Shown: positions 1 through 7,800 of the stretch, one piece after another
How positions within the stretch are numbered: the stretch's first letter is position 1
How the letters are laid out: each line of letters opens with the position of its first letter
Source: Candidatus Nanopelagicaceae bacterium
GTDB lineage: Bacteria; Actinomycetota; Actinomycetes; Nanopelagicales; Nanopelagicaceae
Assembly: GCA_947489825.1 (NCBI GenBank)
Contig: CANLFL010000034.1
Coordinates: 1 to 7,912, forward strand
DNA length: 7,912 nucleotides
Direction of reading: 5' to 3'
Notes under the pieces: model-generated
The model's input: only the letters and a program-made list of their open reading frames with translations
The model's database searches: none
Told to the model about the DNA's origin: nothing
Position numbers and translations under genes: made by a program

Positions 1-1038
1 ACATACACAGGTCGCCCCAGCATCATCACAGAGGTACCACGTTTTGCAGCACATGCAGGCGGTGCTCGCATTATTCTCAAGCGTGAGGATCTCAATCACA
101 CCGGCTCGCATAAGATCAATAACGTTTTAGGTCAAGCACTTCTGACAAAACGTATGGGAAAAAAGCGCATTATCGCAGAGACTGGAGCTGGCCAACACGG
201 AGTTGCTTCAGCGACAGCAGCAGCACTGATGGGACTTGATTGCGTTGTCTACATGGGCGAAGAAGATACAAAGCGTCAATCTCTTAACGTGGCACGAATG
301 AAATTGCTCGGCGCAGAAGTTGTTCCAGTGACAAGCGGATCTCGCACTCTCAAAGATGCAATCAATGAAGCGATGCGCGATTGGGTAACCAATGTAGAGA
401 CCACACATTACTTATTGGGCACTGTTGCAGGACCACACCCATTCCCAACGATGGTTCGCGATTTCCATCGCATTATTGGCGTAGAAGCCCGAGCTCAAGT
501 TTTGGAATTAACCGGCAAACTTCCAGATGCGGTACTTGCCTGTGTAGGTGGTGGATCAAATGCCATTGGAATTTTCCACCCCTTCATCGACGATGTTGAG
601 GTTGCCTTGATCGGTCTTGAAGCTGGCGGAGACGGAGTAAGTACCGGCAGACATGCAGCCACAATTACTGGAGGCACTCCAGGAGTTCTTCACGGAACTC
701 GCTCATATGTTTTGCAGGATGAAAATGGCCAAACGGTTGAATCACACTCAATCTCTGCAGGACTTGATTATCCAGGTGTAGGACCAGAGCATGCCTATCT
801 CCATGACATCGGTCGCGCGCAGTATCGAGCGATTACTGATGCCCAAGCGATGGATGCATTTGCACTTCTATGCCGCACCGAAGGAATAATTCCAGCGATC
901 GAGACAGCACACGCACTAGCTGGCGCACTTCAAGTGGGTAAAGAGCTGGGACCGAGCGCAACAATTCTCATTAATTTATCTGGTCGCGGAGATAAAGATG
1001 TCGCAACCGCTGCAGCGTATTTTGGAATTGAACTGTAG
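1..1038 (+). CDS. trpB: Tryptophan synthase beta subunit, 5' end cut by window
   Basis: TrpB condenses indole with L-serine to give L-tryptophan, using PLP, in the cytoplasmic alpha2-beta2 complex with TrpA. The gene is open from base 1 in frame 1, so 345 codons plus a TAG stop are visible. By comparison with E. coli TrpB about 50 N-terminal residues, or somewhat more, are missing. Seen motifs, numbered from the first visible codon: HTGSHKINN at 33-41, with the PLP-binding lysine at 38 (bases 112-114); AETGAGQHG at 59-67, whose glutamate at 60 matches the catalytic Glu109 of E. coli with the same 22-residue spacing from the lysine; the PLP phosphate loop GGGSN at 183-187; and NLSGRGDKD near the C terminus, with the PLP-ring serine at 327. 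An ATG at 154 is internal, because conserved TrpB sequence including the essential lysine lies upstream. trpA starts 2 bases after the stop. Confidence 0.98.
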   Translation, partial: TYTGRPSIITEVPRFAAHAGGARIILKREDLNHTGSHKINNVLGQALLTKRMGKKRIIAETGAGQHGVASATAAALMGLDCVVYMGEEDTKRQSLNVARMKLLGAEVVPVTSGSRTLKDAINEAMRDWVTNVETTHYLLGTVAGPHPFPTMVRDFHRIIGVEARAQVLELTGKLPDAVLACVGGGSNAIGIFHPFIDDVEVALIGLEAGGDGVSTGRHAATITGGTPGVLHGTRSYVLQDENGQTVESHSISAGLDYPGVGPEHAYLHDIGRAQYRAITDAQAMDAFALLCRTEGIIPAIETAHALAGALQVGKELGPSATILINLSGRGDKDVATAAAYFGIEL

Positions 1039-1040
1039 AA

Positions 1041-1850
1041 ATGGGACTCGATACCCCTCTCGATAGGGTCTTGGCGAAGGCGAAGAGTGAAAATCGTGCA
1101 GCGCTGATTGCCTATATTCCTGCGGGCTTTCCTAGTCACGAAGGTTGCAAGAAAGTCATTGCAGCCTTTGCCGAAGGTGGTGTCGATGCGATTGAAATCG
1201 GATTTCCCTATAGCGATCCCGTCATGGATGGTCCGACTATTCAAGCAGCTGCAGTGCAATCGCTAAGCCAAGGAACTGGCGCGAAAGAAGTTTTTGAATC
1301 ACTGCAGTGTGCACATGATCATGGTGTAGCTGCGGTCGTGATGACATATTGGAATCCAATTGAGCGATATGGCGTAGATAAATTTGCACAAGCAATAGCC
1401 GATCATGGCGGATCTGGAGTAATCACCCCAGACCTCACAGTTGAGGAATCCGAAGGATGGATCGCTGCTACAGATGCCTCAAAAATCAATCGAATCTATG
1501 TCGTCGCACCAAGCACCTCAGACTCCAGACTTCCGGTTGTGACAAGTGAATGCGGTGGCTTTGTTTACGCCGCGAGCATGATGGGTGTGACCGGAACAAG
1601 AACGAGCGTTTCCTCATCGGCTTCAGAATTAGTTGCGCGCGTTCGTAAGACTACCGACACACCAATTAGTGTTGGACTTGGAGTATCAAATCGTGAGCAA
1701 GCGCGCTCGGTCGCAGCATATGCCGATGGTGTGATCGTGGGTTCAGCTTTTATCAACGCTCTTCTTGAGGCACCTGATGAGGCGGCGGGATTGCGCGCAG
1801 TTAAAGAGTTAGCGCAAGAGTTGGCTTTAGGAGTTCGTGAGGGTCGATGA
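1041..1850 (+). CDS. trpA: Tryptophan synthase alpha subunit
   Basis: TrpA cleaves indole-3-glycerol phosphate to indole and glyceraldehyde 3-phosphate and channels the indole to TrpB. The 269-residue length is normal for this TIM-barrel family. Both catalytic acids are visible: Glu52 in DAIEIGFPYSDP, equivalent to E. coli Glu49, and Asp63 in PVMDGP, equivalent to Asp60. The loop motif GVTGTR near residue 182 and the phosphate-binding segments SVGLGVS and DGVIVGSAF near the C terminus are also present. The ATG lies 2 bases after the trpB stop, with no strong Shine-Dalgarno sequence in front, so translation is probably coupled to trpB (inference). The TGA stop overlaps the next start as ATGA. 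Nothing suggests truncation or loss of activity. Confidence 0.98.
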   Translation: MGLDTPLDRVLAKAKSENRAALIAYIPAGFPSHEGCKKVIAAFAEGGVDAIEIGFPYSDPVMDGPTIQAAAVQSLSQGTGAKEVFESLQCAHDHGVAAVVMTYWNPIERYGVDKFAQAIADHGGSGVITPDLTVEESEGWIAATDASKINRIYVVAPSTSDSRLPVVTSECGGFVYAASMMGVTGTRTSVSSSASELVARVRKTTDTPISVGLGVSNREQARSVAAYADGVIVGSAFINALLEAPDEAAGLRAVKELAQELALGVREGR

Positions 1851-2359
1851 AGAATTTTCTTATTGCAAAGCAAGAGTGGATAACAACAGCTTTTAGAATT
1901 GGCTTCGGCGGCTTCCTACTTTATGCCGGTGGATTAAAGGCTTTCGATCCTGCCGCATCTGCTAACGCCACTGCGGCATACAAAATTCTTCCCACTGATC
2001 TTGCCCACTTTGCTGGATATATTTTGCCCTGGTTCGAAGTTGCACTAGCAATTTTCCTCATTCTTGGAATCTTTATTCGCCCCGCTGCTATTGCAAGCGG
2101 ATTGTTGATGCTGATGTTTATTGGAGCGATCGCCTCGGTCTGGGCGCGGGGGATGCTCATCGATTGTGGCTGTCTCGGGGGCGGAGGAGCCATTGACCCA
2201 TCAAAGGCAACCGAAGCCCGCATCGCCTATGCAGTAGACATTGCGCGTGATTTCGCATTCGTGGGCATGTGTCTTTACATCTTCAAGTACCCTTATGGAA
2301 AATTCTCGCTAGAGAAGAAGGCCGAAACTACTAACCACATAAGTGAGGACCAGGAATGA
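1847..2359 (+). CDS. MauE/DoxX-family redox-associated membrane protein
   Basis: This 170-residue protein appears to have four hydrophobic membrane segments, at about residues 14-32, 53-75, 78-99 and 125-147, followed by a charged tail of about 20 residues. Segment 1 contains the GGFLLYAGGLKAFDP pattern typical of the DoxX/MauE superfamily. Between segments 3 and 4 lies IDCGCLGGGG, with cysteines at 107 and 109; a CGC-type pair at this place is characteristic of MauE (methylamine utilisation) proteins. MauE is linked to disulfide formation or maturation of periplasmic methylamine dehydrogenase, but no such enzyme is visible here, so a general thiol-redox role is more likely. The start overlaps the trpA stop (ATGA) and the stop overlaps the DsbA-like start in the same way, which argues for co-expression with the DsbA-like protein as its membrane electron partner (inference). 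Two purine-rich runs precede the ATG, AGGAG 13 bases upstream and GAGGG only 3 bases upstream, so neither has ideal spacing. Confidence 0.8.
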   Translation: MKNFLIAKQEWITTAFRIGFGGFLLYAGGLKAFDPAASANATAAYKILPTDLAHFAGYILPWFEVALAIFLILGIFIRPAAIASGLLMLMFIGAIASVWARGMLIDCGCLGGGGAIDPSKATEARIAYAVDIARDFAFVGMCLYIFKYPYGKFSLEKKAETTNHISEDQE

Positions 2360-3099
2360 GTAAGCCAAAGAAGAATTCAGTCAAGTCACAAAGCGGAGAT
2401 CCATTTACTCGCTGGCTTGTTATTGGAATGGTGACACTTGTTGTAGTTGTTGGCGCTGGATTTAGCTTGTTGAGCGAAAACAAGGCGAAGGACGCTGCCT
2501 TCACCGCTCTTGATTCTTTTCAATCCCTCGGAACGTTGCCGGCTACCGTTGATCCTGCAGAAGGTGATGGAATTGTCTTCAACGCAGGGCTTCCAATTAA
2601 AATTGATATATTCGAAGATTTTCAATGCCCGGTCTGTAAGTTATTCGAGGATCCAATTGGTGGTTATTTGACTTCATTGGTTACAGAGAAGAAGGCACAA
2701 GTAACTTATCACCCACTCTCATTCCTTGGCAACGGAACCAAAGATGATGAATCTATCGCTGCATCGAATGCTGCCTATTGCGCAGTGGGTGAAGATAAGT
2801 TCCTTGATTTCCATAAGGCTCTCTATGACGTTCAATCTCAAGTTGAAAACTCAGGATTTCTTAGCTCAGAGAATCTCATCACAATTGGTAAGAAGATTGG
2901 GATCACTTCAAGCACTTTTGCCGATTGTGTCACTAACAGATCGAAGCTCGTAAATGTTGTCGCTGCAACGGAATCAATGGACCGCTACGGAGTTAAGGGA
3001 ACACCCACAACTTTGATCAACGGCAAGGTGTGGGAACGTCAATCACCAGGCTTTGATCTCAACGAATTTAAGGCTGCAGTTGAGGCCGCAGCTAAATAA
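2356..3099 (+). CDS. Membrane-anchored DsbA-like thiol-disulfide oxidoreductase
   Basis: This 247-residue protein has a short basic N terminus, one hydrophobic anchor at about residues 19-39 with no clear signal-peptidase or lipobox site, a linker, and a DsbA/thioredoxin-fold domain from about residue 75. The redox motif CPVC (Cys91, Cys94) follows IDIFEDFQ, and the cis-proline loop KGTPTT (Pro217) is in the usual late position. An alpha-helical insert lies between them. Two more cysteines, Cys142 and Cys191, could form a second, structural disulfide of the kind reported in actinobacterial DsbA proteins (inference). The domain should face outside the membrane and oxidise or isomerise cysteines in exported proteins. 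The ATG overlaps the MauE-like stop, and GAGGA six bases upstream is a good Shine-Dalgarno sequence that supports this start. The direction of catalysis, oxidase or reductase, cannot be read from the sequence. Confidence 0.88.
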   Translation: MSKPKKNSVKSQSGDPFTRWLVIGMVTLVVVVGAGFSLLSENKAKDAAFTALDSFQSLGTLPATVDPAEGDGIVFNAGLPIKIDIFEDFQCPVCKLFEDPIGGYLTSLVTEKKAQVTYHPLSFLGNGTKDDESIAASNAAYCAVGEDKFLDFHKALYDVQSQVENSGFLSSENLITIGKKIGITSSTFADCVTNRSKLVNVVAATESMDRYGVKGTPTTLINGKVWERQSPGFDLNEFKAAVEAAAK

Positions 3100-3102
3100 T
3101 TT

Positions 3103-3142
3103 CTGAGTCCCTGTGCCTCGGAACTTGTACTTAGGAACTCAG
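3103..3142 (+). promoter_or_regulatory. Hairpin enclosing the lgt ribosome binding site
   Basis: CTGAGTCCCT at 3103-3112 pairs with AGGAACTCAG at 3133-3142 in nine of ten positions, with one C-A mismatch and a 20-base loop. The 3' arm contains the lgt Shine-Dalgarno sequence AGGA (3133-3136) and ends directly before the ATG at 3143. The dsbA-like stop codon is at 3097-3099, so a ribosome finishing that gene would cover the 5' arm and could open the stem. There is no T-run after the stem, so it is not an intrinsic terminator. The pairing is seen in the sequence; the coupling or thermosensor-like role is inference. Confidence 0.5.
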
Positions 3143-3970
3143 ATGCTTACTCGCTATATTCCTTCACCTCCTCACTCATCATTTGAGGTGGGTCCATTTA
3201 CATTCCATTTTTACGCCCTCTGCATCATTGCGGGTATCGCAATTGCTGTGTGGCTAGGGGATAAACGGCTGCGTGCACATGATCCAAACCTGACTTCAGT
3301 TGTCGCAGATGTCGCAATTTTCGCAGTGCCATTCGGAATCATTGGGGGCCGGATTTATCACGTTCTTTCATCACCCGGCGATTTCTTCGGTAGCGCTGGA
3401 TCGTTCCTAGATATCTTTGCAATCTGGAAAGGTGGGCTTGGTATTTGGGGCGCCATCTCTCTGGGTGCAGTTGGTGCATATGTTGGATTACGACGAGTCG
3501 GGCGTGCGCGACCAGATGTCACCCTTCCGCACTTTCTTGTATTACTCGACGCGCTAGCTCCCGGGATTCTCTTTGCACAGGCTATTGGGCGTTTTGGAAA
3601 TTGGTTTAACATTGAGCTATTTGGAAGACCACTAGACGCGTGGTGGGCGCTAGAAGTTCCAGTCACCAAAAGACCCTCCGCCTTAAGAGCATTTGAAACT
3701 TTTCATCCCACCTTTCTCTATGAAGCAATCTGGTGTTCACTCATTGCAATTATTTTAATTTTCCTTGGTAAGAAGTTCCTTCCGGGCCAAGTTTTTGCGA
3801 TCTACATCACTAGTTACTGTCTTGGACGCTTCTTCATTGAGAGTATCCGAATCGATCCAGCTAACCTCTTCTTCGGATTACGCCAGAATGAGTGGGTGAG
3901 TATCGCTGTTGGGGCGCTAGCGCTGGCTTACTTCTTACGAATTCGTCAAAAGCATAAAGGCCTCGGGTAG
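3143..3970 (+). CDS. lgt: Prolipoprotein diacylglyceryl transferase
   Basis: Lgt moves the diacylglyceryl group from phosphatidylglycerol to the lipobox cysteine of prolipoproteins, at the outer face of the cytoplasmic membrane. The protein is a polytopic membrane protein of 275 residues from this start. Visible family features include YALCIIAGI in the first membrane segment, GGRIYHV at about 68-74, KGGLGIWG at 96-103, the signature GRFGNWFNIELFGRP at 149-163 with Arg150 and Asn153, HPTFLYEA at 188-195, and GRFFIESIR at 228-236. I chose ATG 3143 over an in-frame GTG at 3113. The ATG has AGGA six bases upstream, and the protein then begins MLTRYIPSPP, which matches the usual actinobacterial Lgt N terminus; the GTG has no clear ribosome binding site. 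Position 96 is lysine where E. coli Lgt has His103. The long acidic C-terminal tail found in many actinobacterial Lgt proteins is absent. Confidence 0.96.
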   Translation: MLTRYIPSPPHSSFEVGPFTFHFYALCIIAGIAIAVWLGDKRLRAHDPNLTSVVADVAIFAVPFGIIGGRIYHVLSSPGDFFGSAGSFLDIFAIWKGGLGIWGAISLGAVGAYVGLRRVGRARPDVTLPHFLVLLDALAPGILFAQAIGRFGNWFNIELFGRPLDAWWALEVPVTKRPSALRAFETFHPTFLYEAIWCSLIAIILIFLGKKFLPGQVFAIYITSYCLGRFFIESIRIDPANLFFGLRQNEWVSIAVGALALAYFLRIRQKHKGLG

Positions 3971-3979
3971 GATCTGGCC

Positions 3980-4693
3980 ATGAGTCTTAATTCGGTCTAT
4001 CAACGCAATGTTCATCACCGCGCCCATCGCGCAGGTTGGTTGCGTGCGGCCGTTCTTGGCGCAAACGATGGTTTAGTTTCAACTGCCAGTTTGATGATCG
4101 GTGTTACCGCTGCCAATCCGGGCAAAGATACATTTCTCATTACTGCAGGAGTTGCAGCAATTGTTGCGGGTGCAATGTCGATGGCCGTTGGTGAATATGT
4201 TTCAGTACGATCACAGAACGATGTTGAGGAATCTGATAAGCAGATGGAGATCGATCACTTAGCTATTGATCCAGATGGTGAATTGATGGAGCTTGCTCAG
4301 ATTTATATTGAGCGAGGACTCACCCCAGAACTTGCCCAAGAAGTTGCGCGCCAGATGCATGCTCGTGATCCACTTGAAGCGCATTTGCGTGATGAACTTG
4401 GGCAGACGCCACAGAATAAAGCGCGCCCAATGCAGGCAGCGGTTGCCTCCGCAGCTAGCTTTACTGTCGGTGGGCTCATTCCATTTGCAGGAGCTTTTGC
4501 ACCAACACCGGGAACAATTGCTTTGAGCATCGTTGGCTTTACCTTGGTGGGACTACTTGTCACAGGAATATTGAGTGCAAGGACTGCTGGCAAGGATGTC
4601 TTTGGACCAACAGTTCGAGTGATGCTTGGGGGAGCCTTCGGCATGGCAGTGACGGCTGGAATCGGACGTCTTCTCCATATCAACCTGGGGTAG
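3980..4693 (+). CDS. VIT1/CCC1-family membrane transporter, probable iron/manganese
   Basis: This 237-residue protein matches the bacterial VIT (vacuolar iron transporter) family, whose members move Fe2+ or Mn2+ out of the cytosol. Helix 1 holds [16 protein letters not shown], with the conserved Asp30. Helix 2 ends in [18 protein letters not shown] (residues 64-81), with methionines 66 and 68 and Glu72, in the area of the family's metal pathway. A hydrophilic stretch of about 80-150, rich in Glu, Asp and His (for example [30 protein letters not shown]), corresponds to the cytosolic metal-binding domain. Three further hydrophobic segments at about 152-172, 179-199 and 213-230 give five in all. 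The start lies 9 bases after the lgt stop, with AGGA seven bases upstream of the ATG, so it is likely in the same transcript. The substrate is inferred from the family. It could act in metal detoxification; a link to Lgt or GltB is not shown. Confidence 0.87.
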   Translation: MSLNSVYQRNVHHRAHRAGWLRAAVLGANDGLVSTASLMIGVTAANPGKDTFLITAGVAAIVAGAMSMAVGEYVSVRSQNDVEESDKQMEIDHLAIDPDGELMELAQIYIERGLTPELAQEVARQMHARDPLEAHLRDELGQTPQNKARPMQAAVASAASFTVGGLIPFAGAFAPTPGTIALSIVGFTLVGLLVTGILSARTAGKDVFGPTVRVMLGGAFGMAVTAGIGRLLHINLG

Positions 4694-4700
4694 TTGCTGT

Positions 4701-4720
4701 AGATCACTATTTTGATCTTT
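4701..4720 (+). terminator. Possible weak terminator or palindromic site after the VIT gene
   Basis: AGATCA (4701-4706) and TGATCT (4713-4718) form a perfect six-base inverted repeat around the loop CTATTT, followed by only two more T residues. It begins seven bases after the VIT-family stop codon, where an end of the upstream transcript would be expected. The stem is short and A+T-rich and the T-tail is minimal, so efficient intrinsic termination is doubtful. A protein-binding palindrome is an alternative. Confidence 0.3.
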
Positions 4721-4746
4721 CACTCTCGGCTAGCAGTTGCTACCCT
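4718..4746 (+). promoter_or_regulatory. Candidate gltB promoter with small palindrome
   Basis: A possible -35 element TTTCAC (4718-4723) is separated by 17 bases from a possible -10 element TACCCT (4741-4746), which fits the actinobacterial TANNNT pattern. Transcription would then start near 4752-4754 and give a leader of roughly 57 bases. The spacer carries the palindrome TAGCA-GT-TGCTA (4731-4742), which overlaps the -10 box and could be an operator. Both elements are weak matches, and an alternative pair, TTGTCC (4762) with TAATAG (4784), cannot be excluded. Confidence 0.3.
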
Positions 4747-4794
4747 TTACGAGGGTCAGCGTTGTCCCGTCGCTTGATAACGGTAATAGACAAC
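4739..4794 (+). promoter_or_regulatory. Tandem inverted repeats in the gltB leader
   Basis: Two inverted repeats lie end to end. In the first, GCTACCC (4739-4745) pairs with GGGT (4753-4756) and AGC (4758-4760), with one bulged C. In the second, GTTGTC (4761-4766) pairs perfectly with GACAAC (4789-4794), and CCGT (4767-4770) pairs with ACGG (4780-4783) inside it, leaving a nine-base loop and a five-base 3' bulge. The second ends immediately before the gltB Shine-Dalgarno sequence at 4795. The repeats are seen directly; an RNA regulatory role is inference, and the first may lie partly in the promoter rather than the transcript. Confidence 0.35.
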
Positions 4795-4799
4795 AGGAG
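4795..4799 (+). promoter_or_regulatory. Ribosome binding site of gltB
   Basis: AGGAG lies ten bases upstream of the ATG at 4810, a slightly long but usable spacing. No other in-frame start occurs between this site and the conserved amidotransferase N terminus, so it fixes the gltB start and thus the 22-residue propeptide. Confidence 0.75.
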
Positions 4800-4809
4800 A
4801 TCTTCTTCA

Positions 4810-7800
4810 ATGGCACTTCCATCAACATTTCCAGCAGCGCAAGGGTTATACAACCCTGCCAATGAGCATGATGCATGCGGTGTTGCAATGGTTGCCACTC
4901 TTAATAAAATTGCTACTCATGAAATTGTTGCTCAAGCACTGACGGCACTTCGCAATCTTGATCACCGCGGTGCAGCTGGCGCAGAGCCAGATAGCGGAGA
5001 TGGTGCTGGAATACTCATTCGCGTACCTGATGCTTTCTATCGCGCAGCCACAAATTTTGATCTTCCTGCAGAAGGAAGTTATGCAACAGGTATCGCATTT
5101 ATCCAACCAGGATTTGACCCAACAGCGCTTATTGAATCTCTCGCTGCTCAAGAAGGACTTGTCATCATCGGTTGGCGCGACCTGCCTACCAACCCGATCT
5201 CAGTTGGAAAGACTGCACAATCTGTCATGCCAATCTTTAAGCAGCTCTTTATTAAGAGCATCACAGGTGAAAGTGGCATGGCCCTTGATCGCCTAGCTTT
5301 CGCATTGCGCAAGCAGGCAGAGCATGCTGGTGAGATTTACTTCCCATCATTTTCTTCACAGACAATTGTCTACAAGGGCATGCTCACCACTGGCCAACTC
5401 GAAGAATTTTTCCCTGATCTCAGTGATGAGAGAGTTGTTTCTCCCTTAGCTCTCGTTCACTCACGTTTTTCAACTAATACTTTTCCATCGTGGCCACTCG
5501 CTCACCCGTATCGATTCATCGCTCACAATGGTGAAATTAATACAGTGAAGGGCAACCGCAACTGGATGCGTGCTCGTGAAGCGCTCCTTGAAAGTGATCT
5601 CATCCCAGGAGATATCTCACGCCTCTTTCCAATTGTAGAAATGTCAGGTAGTGACTCTGCATCCTTTGATGAAGTCCTTGAATTGCTCTATCTAGGCGGT
5701 CGCTCACTCCCACACGCAGTCTTGATGATGATTCCTGAAGCGTGGGAGAACCACGCGACGATGTCACAGAAGCGACGCGATTTTTACGCCTTCCACTCTT
5801 CTCTTATGGAACCGTGGGACGGCCCAGCATGTGTCACATTTACCGATGGCCATCAGGTTGGCGCAGTTCTAGATCGCAACGGCCTTCGCCCTTCACGTTT
5901 CTGGGTCACACACGACGGATTGGTAGTCCTTGCATCCGAGGCTGGTGTTCTTGATTTTCCTGCAGAGAGAATTGCTCGCAAGGGTCGCTTGCAGCCAGGA
6001 AAGATGTTCCTAGTTGATATTGAGGCTGGGCGAATTATTGAAGATGACGAGATTAAAGATTCTTTAGCCGATGCCGCTCCTTACGGAAAGTGGTTGCAGG
6101 GTGGAGTTGTAAAGCTCTCTGATCTTCCGGCTCGCGAACACATTATCTATCCGCATTCATCTGTCGTTCGGCGCCAGCGCGCATTTGGTTATACCGAAGA
6201 AGAACTTCGTATCATTATTACTCCAATGGCAAAGAACGGAGCTGAAGCTCTCGGTTCGATGGGAACAGATACTCCGATCGCAGCCCTTTCAAATAAGCCA
6301 CGCGTTCTCTTTGATTACTTCACGCAACTCTTTGCCCAAGTAACAAATCCTCCACTTGATGCAATCCGTGAAGAGATTGTCACAAGTCTTGGAGGATCGA
6401 TCGGCCCTGAACATAATCTTCTTGACCCAGGACCACAATCATGCCGCCAAATTACTCTGCCATTTCCAGTCATTGATAATGATGAGCTCGCAAAAATAAT
6501 TCATGTCAATGCAGATGAAGATTATTCACACCTTCAGTCCTATGTAGTTCGTGGACTCTTCCCAGTCACTGGAGATGGAAACACTCTACGCAATCGTCTC
6601 GATGAGATAAGAGAAGAAGTGAGCAAGGCAATCGCCGATGGTGCTCGCATCATTGTTCTCTCAGACCGCAATGGTGACGCCGAAGACACTCCTATTCCTT
6701 CTCTTCTGCTGACCGCAGCAGTTCACCACCATCTCATTCGTCAAAAGACTCGCACCAAGGTTGGTTTGGTTGTAGAAGCTGGTGATGTACGTGAGGTCCA
6801 CCATGTTGCTCTACTTATTGGTTATGGCGCAGCTGCTGTTAACCCATACCTGGCAATGGAGAGTGCCGAAGATCTTGTTATTCAAGGCGTAATCACCGGT
6901 ATCACTCCGGAGAAGGCTGTACATAACATTATTAAAGCCCTTGGTAAGGGAGTACTCAAGGTGATGTCGAAGATGGGAATCTCTACGATCGCCTCATACA
7001 CGGGTGCACAAGTTTTTGAAGCAATTGGCATCGCCCAAGATGTAGTCGATGAATTCTTTGTCGGAACAACCTCCCGCCTTGGCGGAGTCGATCTTGATGT
7101 GATTGCAGAAGAGACAATCAAACGCCATCACATCGCCTATCCACCTGGGGGAGAAGTGCCTGGCACAAAGCGTCTTCCTATTGGTGGCGAATATCAGTGG
7201 CGCCGCGATGGAGAGCCGCATCTATTTAATCCTGAGACAGTCTTTACCTTGCAGCATGCAACACGATCAAAGCGATATGACGTCTTCAAGCGATACACGA
7301 AGGCTGTCGATGATCAGAGCACTGCCTTAATGACTTTGCGCGGCCTCTTCGAATTCGATACAGCTACGCATACACCGATCTCTGTCGATGAGGTTGAATC
7401 TATCGCCAGCATTGTTAAGCGTTTTTCTACCGGTGCGATGTCATATGGTTCTATCTCACAAGAAGCCCACGAAACTCTTGCCATCGCTATGAATCGCCTT
7501 GGTGCTAAATCAAATACTGGTGAAGGCGGAGAAGATCCTTCTCGATTTACTCCTGAAGCTAATGGAGATTCAAAGCGCAGCTCGATCAAGCAAGTTGCCT
7601 CTGGTCGATTTGGCGTGACAAGTGAGTACTTAGTAAATGCAGATGACATCCAAATTAAGGTTGCACAAGGTGCGAAGCCTGGTGAAGGTGGACAACTTCC
7701 TGGTAACAAGGTCTATCCGTGGATCGCAGCTGTTCGCTATTCAACTCCTGGCGTTGGCCTGATTTCACCACCACCGCATCATGATATTTACTCTATTGAA

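Noticed and set aside
154..1038. ATG 154 as the start of a complete 294-residue gene
   Set aside because: The frame is open to base 1, and the upstream codons encode conserved TrpB sequence including the PLP-binding lysine.
3113..3142. GTG at 3113 as the lgt start, adding ten residues
   Set aside because: It lacks a clear Shine-Dalgarno sequence, and the extra residues do not resemble Lgt N termini. ATG 3143 has AGGA at good spacing and gives the typical IPSP beginning.
4303..4707. Minus-strand open frame of 134 codons
   Set aside because: It is antisense to the well-supported VIT-family gene, and its protein is low-complexity (Ala/Pro/Ser-rich) with no recognisable domain.
4718..4742. CIRCE-like heat-shock operator, suggested by CACTC and GCTAGCA
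   Set aside because: The required GAGTGCTAA half-site nine bases after TTAGCACTC is missing, and the gene downstream is gltB rather than a chaperone gene.
4694..4809. Glutamine riboswitch (glnA RNA) before gltB
   Set aside because: The characteristic conserved core, with CGUUCA- and GGAAGUAGG-like segments, is not found; only generic inverted repeats are present.
4958..5296. Plus-strand open frame of 112 codons within gltB
   Set aside because: It is in a different frame from the conserved amidotransferase domain, has no ribosome binding site, and its protein is not recognisable.
7314..7709. Minus-strand open frame of 131 codons
   Set aside because: It lies opposite highly conserved FMN-domain sequence of gltB and has no recognisable domain.
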